From assembly GCA_030428825.1 (NCBI GenBank), contig JAUIEL010000406.1:1-6607 (forward strand): a stretch of 6,607 bases of DNA. The letters are read 5' to 3'. The DNA comes from a bacterium (lineage in GTDB: Bacteria; Planctomycetota; B15-G4; JADJEK01). The notes beneath the pieces were generated by a model, which saw only the letters and a list, made by a program, of their open reading frames with translations, searched no databases and had not been told where the DNA came from. Positions 1 through 6,113 of this stretch are shown here, piece by piece (position 1 is the first letter of the stretch; each line of letters starts with the position of its first letter). A program made the translations under genes and the position numbers.

Positions 1-24
1 TGCGTCTCGCTGACCCTCTTCTGA
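1..24 (+). CDS. Possible 3' end of a plus-strand gene (partial)
   Basis: Reading from base 1 in frame gives seven codons (C V S L T L F) and then TGA at 22-24. All seven codons end in G or C, like the real genes here. If real, the gene would be convergent with the ABC permease, whose stop lies at 50-52. Seven codons are far too few to identify a product, and a chance open frame is an equally good explanation. Confidence 0.2.
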   Translation, partial: CVSLTLF

Positions 25-25
25 G

Positions 26-49
26 CGCGCCCCCCGCGCGGCCGGCGCG
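26..49. terminator. GC-only inverted repeat between convergent ends
   Basis: CGCGCC at 26-31 is complementary to GGCGCG at 44-49, leaving a 12-nt loop. It lies just beyond the permease stop (minus strand) and just after the possible plus-strand stop, where a shared terminator would sit. There is no T-tract on either side, and a 6-bp GC-only repeat is easily met by chance in DNA this GC-rich, so this is only a weak candidate. Confidence 0.2.
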
Positions 50-964
50 TCACCCCTTCACGACCTCGACGCCGCGCACCCGGCGGAGGACGACGATCAC
101 GCAGACCGCGCAGACCCCGGTCCAGGCCGCGGCCGGCATCCAGAGGGGGACGCCGAGCAACGGGATCCCCTCGCCCCCCTTCCAGGTCGCGACGATCTCG
201 GCGTCGGGCCCGAGGACCGCGGCGGCGAGGCGATCCATCGACCGGGTGATCGAGACGAGCCCCCAGGCCGGGTCGTCGAGGGTCCGGGTCAGGATCGCGG
301 CGGAGAACTGCAGGATCCGCTCGCCCCCGGCGAAGACGAGCATCGCCGTCCGCGCGGACTTCACGAGGGCCGACGCGGCGAGCGACAGGAGCGCGTACGG
401 GAGACAGTAGAGGAGGCTCGCGCCCACGATCTTCGGGAGGAGCGGGAGCTGCTGCCGCCAGAACCCCTCCTCCTGGGAGAGGGAGACGTCGACCACCCAG
501 AGGACGAGGCACGGCAGGAGCGTGACGCCGAGCATGACGCTCAGGACGACGAGGAGCTTCCCGAGCAGGTAGTCGACGACCGTGATCGGACGGGAGAAGT
601 AGATCTCCAGCGCGTTCGCGCGCAGGTCGTTCGCGATCAGGCCGCCGCCGGTCAGGATCGCGAACAGGAAGACGAACGCCCACTCGAAGAACGTCAGGTA
701 CGCGTAGAGCGAGTCGGCGCTCAGGTGGAACAGCCGCTGCACCTCCGGCGGGAACTCGCGGACGTCGAACGACGACAGGAGGTGCGGCGCCGCGAGCGGC
801 AGCATCATCAGGAAGAACGGCCCGAGCGCGAAGAACGCGAACAGGAGGTAGATCTTCTTCCGGAAGAAGAGCCCGAGACCGGTCCGCGCGATCGGGAGGA
901 AGCGGAAGCGTCCCGCGGGCCGGATCCCCTCGATGCGCCGGTACGTCTGGTCGTAGATCGGCAC
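50..964 (-). CDS. ABC-2 type transporter permease, NosY-like
   Basis: This is the membrane subunit of an ABC exporter (304 aa), partner of the ATPase just upstream. Predicted membrane segments lie near residues 37-59, 88-110, 134-157, 177-200 and 272-293, with a weaker one near 205-225. The stretch GLIANDLRANALEIYFSRP (108-126), followed by a YLLGK motif (132-136), matches the cytoplasmic coupling region of ABC-2/NosY-type permeases, which usually have six helices. The start is GTG at 962-964, chosen because it directly precedes the family-like N-terminus PIYDQTYRR and has an AGAAGGG-like ribosome site at about 971-978, inside the end of the ATPase gene. Only 3 nt separate the ATPase stop from this start, so the two are almost certainly co-transcribed and translationally coupled. 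A long cytoplasmic N-terminus of about 35 residues precedes the first helix. The substrate cannot be read from sequence; neither NosD nor a copper-site gene is present, so the NosY resemblance concerns family, not function. Confidence 0.88.
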   Translation of the reverse strand: MPIYDQTYRRIEGIRPAGRFRFLPIARTGLGLFFRKKIYLLFAFFALGPFFLMMLPLAAPHLLSSFDVREFPPEVQRLFHLSADSLYAYLTFFEWAFVFLFAILTGGGLIANDLRANALEIYFSRPITVVDYLLGKLLVVLSVMLGVTLLPCLVLWVVDVSLSQEEGFWRQQLPLLPKIVGASLLYCLPYALLSLAASALVKSARTAMLVFAGGERILQFSAAILTRTLDDPAWGLVSITRSMDRLAAAVLGPDAEIVATWKGGEGIPLLGVPLWMPAAAWTGVCAVCVIVVLRRVRGVEVVKG

Positions 965-967
965 GGG

Positions 968-1909
968 TCAGCCCTTCTCGCCCGGGAGCTCGATCGCCCG
1001 CAGGAAGAGGTCCTCGAGCGACTCCTCCTCCGGGACGAGGTGGCGGATCGGCGTCTCCGCCGCGCGCGCCAGGGCGAACAGCTCGCGCGCCTCCAGGGTC
1101 CCGTCGGGCGCGGCCCGGACCCGGAACGCGCCTCGCGAGTCGAGTTCGACCCCGAAGCCGCGGGCGCGGACCTCCTCCTCGAATCGCGCCGGCACGCCGG
1201 CCACGCGGACCACGAAGCCGCCCCGCCTCCCCTTCAGCTCTTCGATCGCCCCGACCGCCCGCACCGAGCCTTGCGACAGGACGATCATGTCGTCGCAGAC
1301 CGCCTCGACGTCCTGCAGCAGGTGCGACGAGAGGACGACGTGGATCCCCTTGTCGCGCGCGAGGTCCCGGATGAGCGCCAGGAGCTCCTGGCGCGCCTGC
1401 GGGTCGACCCCGTTCGTCGGCTCGTCGAGGAACAGCACCGCGGGGTCGTGCACGAGCGCGGCCGCGAACTTCACCTTCTGCTTCATCCCGCGCGAGTACT
1501 CGTCGACCTTCCGGTATCGCTCCTCGTCGAGACCGACGTAGACGAGGACCTCGTGCGCGCGGCGCTTCGCGTCGTGCGCGCCGAGCCCGGCGAGCCGCCC
1601 GGAGTACGCGGTGAACTCGAGGCCGGTCAGGCCGGGGACGTGGCAGTCGCTCTCCGGCATGTACCCGGCGTTGGCCCGGACCTTGACGCCGTTTCGTCGG
1701 GCGTCGATGCCGAGGACCGACGCCCGGCCGCGCGCGGGGCGGACCAGCCCGAGCAGCGCGCGCAGGAGCGACGACTTCCCGGCGCCGTTCGGCCCGAGGA
1801 GCCCGAGCGAGCCGCCCTCGTACCGTACGTCGACGCCCACGAGCGCCTCCCGCCGGCCGTACCGCACCACCAGGTCGTCGACGTCGAGGAGTGGGATCCC
1901 GTCGTTCAT
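968..1909 (-). CDS. ABC transporter ATP-binding protein, NosF/NatA-like
   Basis: ATPase subunit of 313 aa that powers the neighbouring permease by ATP hydrolysis at the cytoplasmic membrane face. Visible motifs: Walker A GPNGAGKS (39-46), Q-loop region YMPES (83-87) where Glu stands in place of the usual Gln, signature YSRGMKQ (138-144) in place of LSGGQ, Walker B VLFLDEPT (158-165), D-loop GVDP (167-170) and switch His196. The E in the Q-loop and the SRGM-type signature are common in the NatA/NosF/CcmA exporter group. Residues from about 230 form a C-terminal accessory domain usual in this group. The start is ATG at 1907-1909; the same frame stays open far upstream as an artefact of GC-rich DNA, but protein similarity begins only at the MNDG start (IPLLDVDDL follows). 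The ribosome site is weak. It is divergent from the TlpA-like gene, and its own operon runs leftward with the permease. Confidence 0.9.
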   Translation of the reverse strand: MNDGIPLLDVDDLVVRYGRREALVGVDVRYEGGSLGLLGPNGAGKSSLLRALLGLVRPARGRASVLGIDARRNGVKVRANAGYMPESDCHVPGLTGLEFTAYSGRLAGLGAHDAKRRAHEVLVYVGLDEERYRKVDEYSRGMKQKVKFAAALVHDPAVLFLDEPTNGVDPQARQELLALIRDLARDKGIHVVLSSHLLQDVEAVCDDMIVLSQGSVRAVGAIEELKGRRGGFVVRVAGVPARFEEEVRARGFGVELDSRGAFRVRAAPDGTLEARELFALARAAETPIRHLVPEEESLEDLFLRAIELPGEKG

Positions 1910-1984
1910 CCGCGCGGAGCCTACCGAGGTCGGGGGTAGGATGCACGGCTCACCGCCCCCCCCGGACCCGCGGACGCGACGACG
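1910..1984. promoter_or_regulatory. Divergent intergenic region with inverted repeat
   Basis: This 75-bp gap must hold the promoters of both the ABC operon (minus) and the TlpA-like gene (plus). It contains an inverted repeat, CCTACC at 1920-1925 and GGTAGG at 1935-1940, with a 9-nt spacer. The outer edges of the repeat form TAGGAT (1937-1942, plus strand) and TAGGCT (1923-1918, minus strand), both passable -10 hexamers. No convincing -35 element is seen for either. If the minus-strand hexamer is used, the ATPase message would start almost at its ATG, which fits the absence of a good ribosome site. This promoter reading is inference. Confidence 0.35.
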
Positions 1985-3121
1985 ATGGCTCCCTCCCTCC
2001 TCCTCCTCCCGATCCTCCTCTCCGCGGCCGCCGCGCCCTCGATCGACGTCCCGGTCGCGCCGGGCGAGCGCGCGCTCCTCGCCGCCGCCGAGGCGCTCCG
2101 CGCGCCGTTCCGGGACGACGTGGTGGTCGAGACGACCGTGCGAGGGGTCCCGGTCCGGGTCGAGTACGCCGTGACGTTCGACGGCTCCGGACTCGGCCGC
2201 CTCGAGCGCGGTCCGGTCACCGCGATCCTGGAGGACGACTGGGCGAGCGTCACCCACGCCGCGAAGCCGGACGTCCACTTCGTCGCCGAGGCGTCCGGGG
2301 ACGCGCTGGAGGACCTGCTCCAGCTCGTCGAACCCGGCCTCGCGCTCCTGCCGCACGTCGCGCTCCGGGCGGCGGAGGAGGGGATCGACGCGGTCGAGGC
2401 GATGGCGATCGACTGGGACGACGAGGTCCGCCTCGTCGGCGGCGGGGAGGCCGCCGGGACGGGCGGCGGCGCGCGGGTCGTCGTGACGCTCGCGCACGCG
2501 GACGGCGAGGAGACGATCGAGCTCGACGCGGGGACGCACCGGCTCGTCCGACGCGAGGCGACCCGCGGCGACGTGCGGTGGATCGCGACACACGACGTGC
2601 GCCCGACCGACGACGAGATCGCGCCGTTCGACCCGGGCGAGCGACGGCTGACCCGCGAGCTGCTCGGCCTCCTCCGGGCGACCGCCGGCGACCCGGCCCC
2701 GGCCTTCGCCGCCCCGGGCCTCGACGGGGCGGTGACGTCGCTCGACGCGCTCCGCGACGGCCGTGTCGTGGTGCTCGACTTCTGGGCGACCTGGTGCCGA
2801 CCGTGCATCAAGGGGCTGCGGGACGTCGAGCGGTTCGCGGCGGAGGCGGACCCGGAGGCGGTCCGGATCGTCGCGGTGAACGTGTCGGAGAAGCTCGACG
2901 CGGACGACCGGATCGAGGCGGTCGGCGCGTTCTGGGAGCGGGCCGGCCACCGGTTCCCGACGCTGATCGACTTCGACGACTCGATCCGCCGCGCGTACGG
3001 CGCGGCGGAGATCCCGCTGACCCTCGTCGTCGGTCCCGACGGGAGGATCCGCGCCGCACACCCCGAGAAGGAGCCGCTCCTCGAGTGGCTGAGGCGAGAG
3101 ACGGCGGCCGCGCGCCGCTGA
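1985..3121 (+). CDS. Secreted two-domain protein with C-terminal TlpA-like thioredoxin domain
   Basis: A 378-aa protein. Residues 1-17 form a short hydrophobic leader ending AAAA, a plausible Sec signal although the n-region lacks a positive charge. Residues about 20-215 form an acidic, beta-rich region that may be a LolA/DUF2092-like lipid- or polymer-binding fold; this assignment is tentative. Residues about 233-375 are a clear TlpA/AhpC-type thioredoxin domain: FWATWCRPC with the redox pair C271 and C274, an AVNVSE strand (297-302), and the cis-proline loop EIPLTLVVGPDG (342-353, P344). Such domains reduce or exchange disulphides outside the cytoplasm, often serving cytochrome c maturation or metal centres. 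Neighbouring c-type cytochrome and cuproenzyme-like ABC genes make such a role possible but unproven. The start ATG has only a weak upstream ribosome site. The gene is convergent with the NrfD-like gene, stop to stop 9 bp apart. Confidence 0.85.
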   Translation: MAPSLLLLPILLSAAAAPSIDVPVAPGERALLAAAEALRAPFRDDVVVETTVRGVPVRVEYAVTFDGSGLGRLERGPVTAILEDDWASVTHAAKPDVHFVAEASGDALEDLLQLVEPGLALLPHVALRAAEEGIDAVEAMAIDWDDEVRLVGGGEAAGTGGGARVVVTLAHADGEETIELDAGTHRLVRREATRGDVRWIATHDVRPTDDEIAPFDPGERRLTRELLGLLRATAGDPAPAFAAPGLDGAVTSLDALRDGRVVVLDFWATWCRPCIKGLRDVERFAAEADPEAVRIVAVNVSEKLDADDRIEAVGAFWERAGHRFPTLIDFDDSIRRAYGAAEIPLTLVVGPDGRIRAAHPEKEPLLEWLRRETAAARR

Positions 3122-3130
3122 GCCGCTCGG

Positions 3131-4375
3131 TCAGGGGCGCGGCGAGAGGCGCTCCTCCCCCGAGAAGATCGGGATCGCGACCTTCAGGGCGACGGTGAAG
3201 ACCATCAGCCCGAACGCCCAGATCCCCGCCGTCACCTTCCACTCGACGACGCTCGGGACGTACTCGACGACCTCGTGGAGCGTGCTCGGGACGAACCCGG
3301 GGACGATCAGCCCCATCCCCTTCTCGATCCAGCACCCGGCGAACGCGGCGACGCAGGCGACGGTGAGCACCCTCGCGTCGGTCATCGCGCGCCGCCCGAG
3401 GAACAGGACCGCGGCGAGGACGTTCAGGGCGATCGCGGTCCAGATCCACGGGACGAGGGCGTCCTTGCCGTGGAGGCCGAAGAAGAGGTACTGGGCCGAC
3501 GCGGTGTGCGCGCCGCCGGTGTAGAACTCGGTGAACACCTCCGACGCGATCATCAAGAGGTTCACGAGGATCGTCACCCGGACGATCGAGACCAGCGTCC
3601 GGATCGGCTTCGAGGAGAGCGGGAGCCGCAGGCGCTTCTTCAGGAACAGCATCGTCACGATCACGAACGCCGGCCCCGCCACGAACGCGGAGGTGAGGAA
3701 GCGCGGCGCCAGGAGCGCGGTGTTCCAGAACGGCCGGCCGCCGAGCCCGCAATAGAGGAACGCGGTCACCGTGTGGATCGAGATCGCCCAGACGATCGAG
3801 ACCATCACGAACGGGACGTACCACTTCGGGTCCGGCGTCCTCCCGAGGAAGCGGGTGTACAGCAGGTACCCCACGACGTGGAGGTTCAGGAGCAGGTAAC
3901 CGTTCAGGACGAGCACGTCCCAGGTGAGCATCGAGATCGGGAAGTTGAACCGCCCGATCCCCGGGAACATGTGCCAGAACCGGTCCGGCCGCCCGAGGTC
4001 GACGGTCACGAACGCCAGGCACATGAAGATCGCCGCCACGGCCAGGATCTCCCCGAGGATCACGACGTCGTGCATCTCCCGGTCGCGATAGAGGTAGGCG
4101 GGGATCACCATCATCACCCCGCCCGCGGCGACGCCGACGAGGAACGTGAAGTTGGCGATGTAGAGCCCCCAGCTCACGTGGTCGGTCATGTGCGTGACGA
4201 CCATCCCGTCCGCCATCTGACGCGCCCACGCGTGGACGCCGACCAGGAAGACCGCGGTGAGGAGCGTCATCCAGCCGTAGAACGCCGCGCTCCCCTCCGT
4301 CGACAGCGCGAGCATCCGCAGGAGGAACCGGGGGTACGACCGGGAGTGTCGAGCCGTCGCGACGCCGTCGCTCAT
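3131..4375 (-). CDS. NrfD/DsrP-like integral membrane quinol-interacting subunit
   Basis: This 414-aa membrane protein is expected to exchange electrons between the membrane quinone pool and the periplasmic iron-sulphur subunit encoded just upstream. About ten hydrophobic segments are visible (near 32-50, 68-96, 104-126, 145-173, 186-208, 222-245, 262-281, 305-327, 336-352 and 380-402), which fits the longer ten-helix PsrC/DsrP/HmcC/QrcD branch rather than the eight-helix NrfD. Conserved-looking features include LGRPDRFW (127-134), MLTWDVLVLNGYLLLN (149-164), FTEFYTGG (281-288) with an acidic residue in the membrane, and WIEKGMGLIVPGF (349-361). There is no haem or cluster motif, as usual in the family. 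The start ATG at 4373-4375 has GGAAGG at 4384-4389 (8-nt spacing). It lies 39 bp after the ferredoxin stop, so it is the last gene of the cytochrome/FeS/NrfD operon. The direction of quinone chemistry is inferred as quinol oxidation because the divergent gene looks like a terminal reductase. Confidence 0.92.
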   Translation of the reverse strand: MSDGVATARHSRSYPRFLLRMLALSTEGSAAFYGWMTLLTAVFLVGVHAWARQMADGMVVTHMTDHVSWGLYIANFTFLVGVAAGGVMMVIPAYLYRDREMHDVVILGEILAVAAIFMCLAFVTVDLGRPDRFWHMFPGIGRFNFPISMLTWDVLVLNGYLLLNLHVVGYLLYTRFLGRTPDPKWYVPFVMVSIVWAISIHTVTAFLYCGLGGRPFWNTALLAPRFLTSAFVAGPAFVIVTMLFLKKRLRLPLSSKPIRTLVSIVRVTILVNLLMIASEVFTEFYTGGAHTASAQYLFFGLHGKDALVPWIWTAIALNVLAAVLFLGRRAMTDARVLTVACVAAFAGCWIEKGMGLIVPGFVPSTLHEVVEYVPSVVEWKVTAGIWAFGLMVFTVALKVAIPIFSGEERLSPRP

Positions 4376-4414
4376 CTTGACCGCCTTCCGTCCGGGGTCG
4401 GGTCGAGCCTTCGG
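4376..4414 (-). promoter_or_regulatory. Short intercistronic gap with ribosome site for the NrfD-like gene
   Basis: The 39-bp spacer between the FeS gene and the NrfD-like gene has the Shine-Dalgarno sequence GGAAGG at 4384-4389 on the minus strand, 8 nt before ATG. No separate promoter is evident, so translation of the membrane subunit most likely relies on the operon transcript. Confidence 0.5.
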
Positions 4415-5341
4415 TCAATCATCGAAGAAGTAGAAGAAGCTCGGTTTCGTGCCGAGCTCCTCCTTCAGGACGAACACGCGCTTGTTCGCGAGGATCCAGC
4501 GGAGCTCCGACGCGGGGTCCGCGACGTTCCCGAACACGCGCGCGCCGGTCGGGCACGCCTCGGCGCAGGCCGGCAGCCGCCCCTCGCGCGTCCGGTGCAG
4601 ACAGAAGTGGCACTTCTCCATCACGCCCTGCGGCCGGATGCGGTTCGACAGGAGACCTTGGTCCGGGTTCACCTCGTCGGCCGGGATCGTCGGCTTCTTC
4701 CAGTTGAAGCGCCGCGCGTGGTACGGGCAGGCCGCCTCGCAATAGCGGCAGCCGATGCACCAGTCGTAGTCGACGACCACGATCCCGTCCGGCTCCTTCC
4801 AAGTCGCCTCGACCGGACAGACCGCGGTGCACGGGGGCGCGTCGCACTGCTGGCACTGCACCGGGAGGTAGTCCTTCCCCTCCGCGGGGACGGCGTGGTC
4901 GTACGTCGTGTTCCCCTTCTCGAGGTCCATGCTCCCCTTCTCGAGCTCGAGCACCCGGATGTACGACTGGTTCGTGTCGCGATCGTGGTTGTTCTCGCGG
5001 TGGCACGCCTCGACGCACTTCCCGTTGCCGTTGCACTTCGAGAGGTTGATCGCGTAGGCGAACTTCACGCCCGGCAGCGGCGGCGGGTCGGCGACCTTGC
5101 ACGCCGCGCCGTACTCCGCCTCCGTGTCGCGCTCGATGCGCGCCAGCACCTCGCGCTTGTCGTCCTCGGAGAGCTCCTTGTAATGCCTCCGGAGGAACTG
5201 CTCGACGGTGAGCCCCTCGGCGAACTCGGCGACCGGGGAGACCGCCTTGGCGAACGCGGCCGCGCCGAGCGTGACCGCCGCCCCCTTCACGACCGCGCGC
5301 CGCGTCGGGCGCTTCCCCTCCGGCTTCGTCCGGGTGCTCAT
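4415..5341 (-). CDS. Tat-exported four-cluster-motif ferredoxin-like subunit, DsrO/QrcC/NrfC type
   Basis: A 308-aa electron-transfer protein that should sit on the periplasmic face of the NrfD-like subunit. The N-terminus has a twin-arginine signal, TRRAVVKG (13-20), followed by an Ala-rich hydrophobic stretch to about residue 35. Four cluster motifs follow: C103-x5-C109-x3-C113, C163-x2-C166-x4-C171-x3-C175, C195-x2-C198-x2-C201-x3-C205 and C244-x2-C247-x11-C259-x3-C263. The last three are complete. In the first, the expected second cysteine is Asn106 (KCNGNGKCVEAC), so that site has only three Cys ligands. Length and layout match DsrO/HmcB/QrcC-like proteins. The start ATG at 5339-5341 shares its bases with the cytochrome stop (ATGA, 4-nt overlap) and has GGAG at 5350-5353, showing translational coupling. 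The frame is open much further upstream, but that extension is antisense and non-coding shadow. A short 21-bp-period repeat encodes LEKG twice at residues 133-143. Confidence 0.93.
   Translation of the reverse strand: MSTRTKPEGKRPTRRAVVKGAAVTLGAAAFAKAVSPVAEFAEGLTVEQFLRRHYKELSEDDKREVLARIERDTEAEYGAACKVADPPPLPGVKFAYAINLSKCNGNGKCVEACHRENNHDRDTNQSYIRVLELEKGSMDLEKGNTTYDHAVPAEGKDYLPVQCQQCDAPPCTAVCPVEATWKEPDGIVVVDYDWCIGCRYCEAACPYHARRFNWKKPTIPADEVNPDQGLLSNRIRPQGVMEKCHFCLHRTREGRLPACAEACPTGARVFGNVADPASELRWILANKRVFVLKEELGTKPSFFYFFDD
4438..4458 (-). repeat. Perfect 7-bp hairpin near the 3' end of the FeS gene
   Basis: AGCTCGG (4438-4444) and CCGAGCT (4452-4458) form a perfect stem with a 7-nt loop. On the transcribed minus strand it is followed by a pyrimidine-rich run, UUCUUCUACUUCUUCG, so it has the outline of a weak attenuator or an mRNA-stabilising hairpin just before the NrfD-like gene. 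It lies inside coding sequence for residues 295-301, so amino-acid constraint alone may explain it. Confidence 0.3.
4912..4945 (-). repeat. In-frame 21-bp-period direct repeat
   Basis: The 13-mer TCCCCTTCTCGAG occurs at 4912-4924 and again at 4933-4945 (plus-strand reading), exactly 21 bp apart. It encodes two LEKG units in the FeS protein (residues 133-136 and 140-143), between the first and second cluster motifs. It looks like a small in-frame duplication in a surface loop, or coincidental codon reuse. Confidence 0.5.
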
Positions 5342-5988
5342 TCGTGCGACTCCGCGTCGGGGGTCAGGAACCGGTCGATCGGCTTGAACGTCGGCCTCAT
5401 GCGCGGGAACGCCGGGGCGTGCGGGTCGTGGCAGTCGACGCAGTGGTTCCGGGTCCGAGGCCCGCGCGTCAGGTCCCAGTACCCGGTCGTGCCGCCGTGC
5501 GCGCCGTGCCTCCAGTCGCGCCGCTGCGGGCCGTGGCATTGACCGCAGAGGTCCATCACGTCCTCGAACGCCACCGGGCGCCCGTCGGCCCGTCGGAGCC
5601 GGTCGTAGTCGGTCGGGTCGTGGCACGCGAGGCAGGTGCTGTCGCCGTGCCGGACCACGAGCCCCTGGTGGAACTCGTCGAGGTCGTCGGTCCGCGCGTT
5701 CGTCCGGTCCGGCGGTCGGGTGGCGTGACACGTGGAGCACGCCACGGTCGTCCCGGGCGGGACGCCTTCGGTGTCGACCAGCACGCGCGGGGGCCCGGAG
5801 GGTCGATTCACCCGCACGGGGAAGCGCACGCCGGCCGCCGCCGCCTCGGCCGGGACCTCGTCGGCGCGCACCGACCCGCCGCCGCTCCACGCCGAGAGCC
5901 CGATCGCGAGCGGGACGCCGGCCAGGACCGCCAACGCCGCTCCGACGATCCTCCCGAACCCTCCCGCTCGCCGACTTCGACTCGTCAC
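5338..5988 (-). CDS. Tetrahaem cytochrome c, exported or membrane-anchored
   Basis: A 216-aa c-type cytochrome with four CxxCH haem sites: C84-STC-H88, C119-LAC-H123, C148-GQC-H152 and C183-VDC-H187. Other histidines that could be distal ligands are H107, H114, H161, H164, H182 and H190. The N-terminus (RSRR followed by a hydrophobic stretch at about 11-34) is a Sec signal or uncleaved anchor; VRA-DE at 40-44 is a possible cleavage site. The start is the GTG at 5986-5988, chosen because a strong ribosome site GGAGAGAG (5991-5998) precedes it with about 5 nt spacing; the open frame upstream lacks cytochrome-like or signal-like sequence. The gene is first in the operon and overlaps the FeS gene by 4 nt. 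By position it matches DsrJ (three haems) or QrcA (six haems), and by haem count NapM of Nap clusters. It probably passes electrons between the FeS subunit and the NapA-like enzyme. The exact family is not settled. Confidence 0.9.
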   Translation of the reverse strand: MTSRSRRAGGFGRIVGAALAVLAGVPLAIGLSAWSGGGSVRADEVPAEAAAAGVRFPVRVNRPSGPPRVLVDTEGVPPGTTVACSTCHATRPPDRTNARTDDLDEFHQGLVVRHGDSTCLACHDPTDYDRLRRADGRPVAFEDVMDLCGQCHGPQRRDWRHGAHGGTTGYWDLTRGPRTRNHCVDCHDPHAPAFPRMRPTFKPIDRFLTPDAESHE

Positions 5989-6012
5989 GACTCTCTCCGG
6001 CCAGACCCGTCG

Positions 6013-6026
6013 CCGTTCGGGAACGG
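6013..6026. promoter_or_regulatory. Perfect dyad, candidate operator
   Basis: CCGTTC (6013-6018) and GAACGG (6021-6026) form a perfect inverted repeat with a 2-bp spacer. It overlaps the predicted -12 region and start site of the minus-strand sigma-54-like promoter, where a dimeric repressor or regulator could act. No regulator family is recognised for this sequence, and a 6-bp dyad may arise by chance in GC-rich DNA. Confidence 0.3.
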
Positions 6027-6039
6027 AAACTGCGTGCCA
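6024..6039 (-). promoter_or_regulatory. Sigma-54-like (-24/-12) promoter for the cytochrome operon
   Basis: On the minus strand, TGGCACG (6039-6033) matches the whole -24 element, the spacer CAGT (6032-6029) has the right length of 4, and TTCCG (6028-6024) resembles the -12 element TTGCW but has C in place of the important G. The start of transcription would fall near 6013, leaving a leader of about 25 nt with a good ribosome site before GTG at 5988. Position favours it; the -12 mismatch argues against it. Confidence 0.3.
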
Positions 6040-6048
6040 ATGCTCCAC

Positions 6049-6067
6049 GGGCCGCGCGGTGCGGCCC
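6049..6067. repeat. Perfect 7-bp GC hairpin between the divergent genes
   Basis: GGGCCGC (6049-6055) and GCGGCCC (6061-6067) pair perfectly around a 5-nt loop. It lies 46 nt before the napDA-like start and 61 nt before the cytochrome start on the other strand. It could be a 5' leader structure, an insulator between the divergent promoters, or an operator; no T-tract follows on either strand. Confidence 0.35.
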
Positions 6068-6101
6068 TCGGAGCGCCGCCCGCACGACGGCGCCGGGCGA
6101 C

Positions 6102-6108
6102 GGGAGGG
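6102..6108 (+). promoter_or_regulatory. Strong ribosome site deciding the napDA-like start
   Basis: GGGAGGG lies 5 nt before ATG at 6114-6116. The spacing and strength make this the initiation site and place the NapD-like domain inside the translated protein. Confidence 0.75.
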
Positions 6109-6113
6109 CAAAG

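Larger units (their letters stand above)
5989..6113. promoter_or_regulatory. Divergent control region of the cytochrome operon and napDA-like gene
   Basis: This 125-bp gap separates two divergent starts of the same respiratory module, so it should carry both promoters and any shared operator. It contains, from left to right, the ribosome site of the cytochrome gene (5991-5998), a perfect dyad (6013-6026), a sigma-54-like element on the minus strand (6024-6039), a strong GC hairpin (6049-6067) and the ribosome site GGGAGGG of the plus-strand gene (6102-6108). No FNR/NNR-type TTGAT-N4-ATCAA box is seen. No sigma-70 promoter for the plus strand is convincing. Confidence 0.6.

Noticed and set aside
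1910..3061. Upstream extension of the ABC ATPase frame by 384 codons
   Set aside because: It is antisense to the TlpA-like gene, has low-complexity Arg/Asp/Glu composition, and ATPase similarity begins only at the ATG at 1909.
3275..5542. A 755-codon open frame on the plus strand
   Set aside because: It runs antisense to the NrfD-like and FeS genes, is rich in Arg, Glu, His and Val with no domain-like pattern, and arises because GC-rich coding DNA rarely has stops on the other strand.
5989..6111. Longer cytochrome start at TTG 6111
   Set aside because: The added 41 residues are Arg-rich, not signal-like, and would cover the whole divergent control region; GTG at 5988 has a strong ribosome site.
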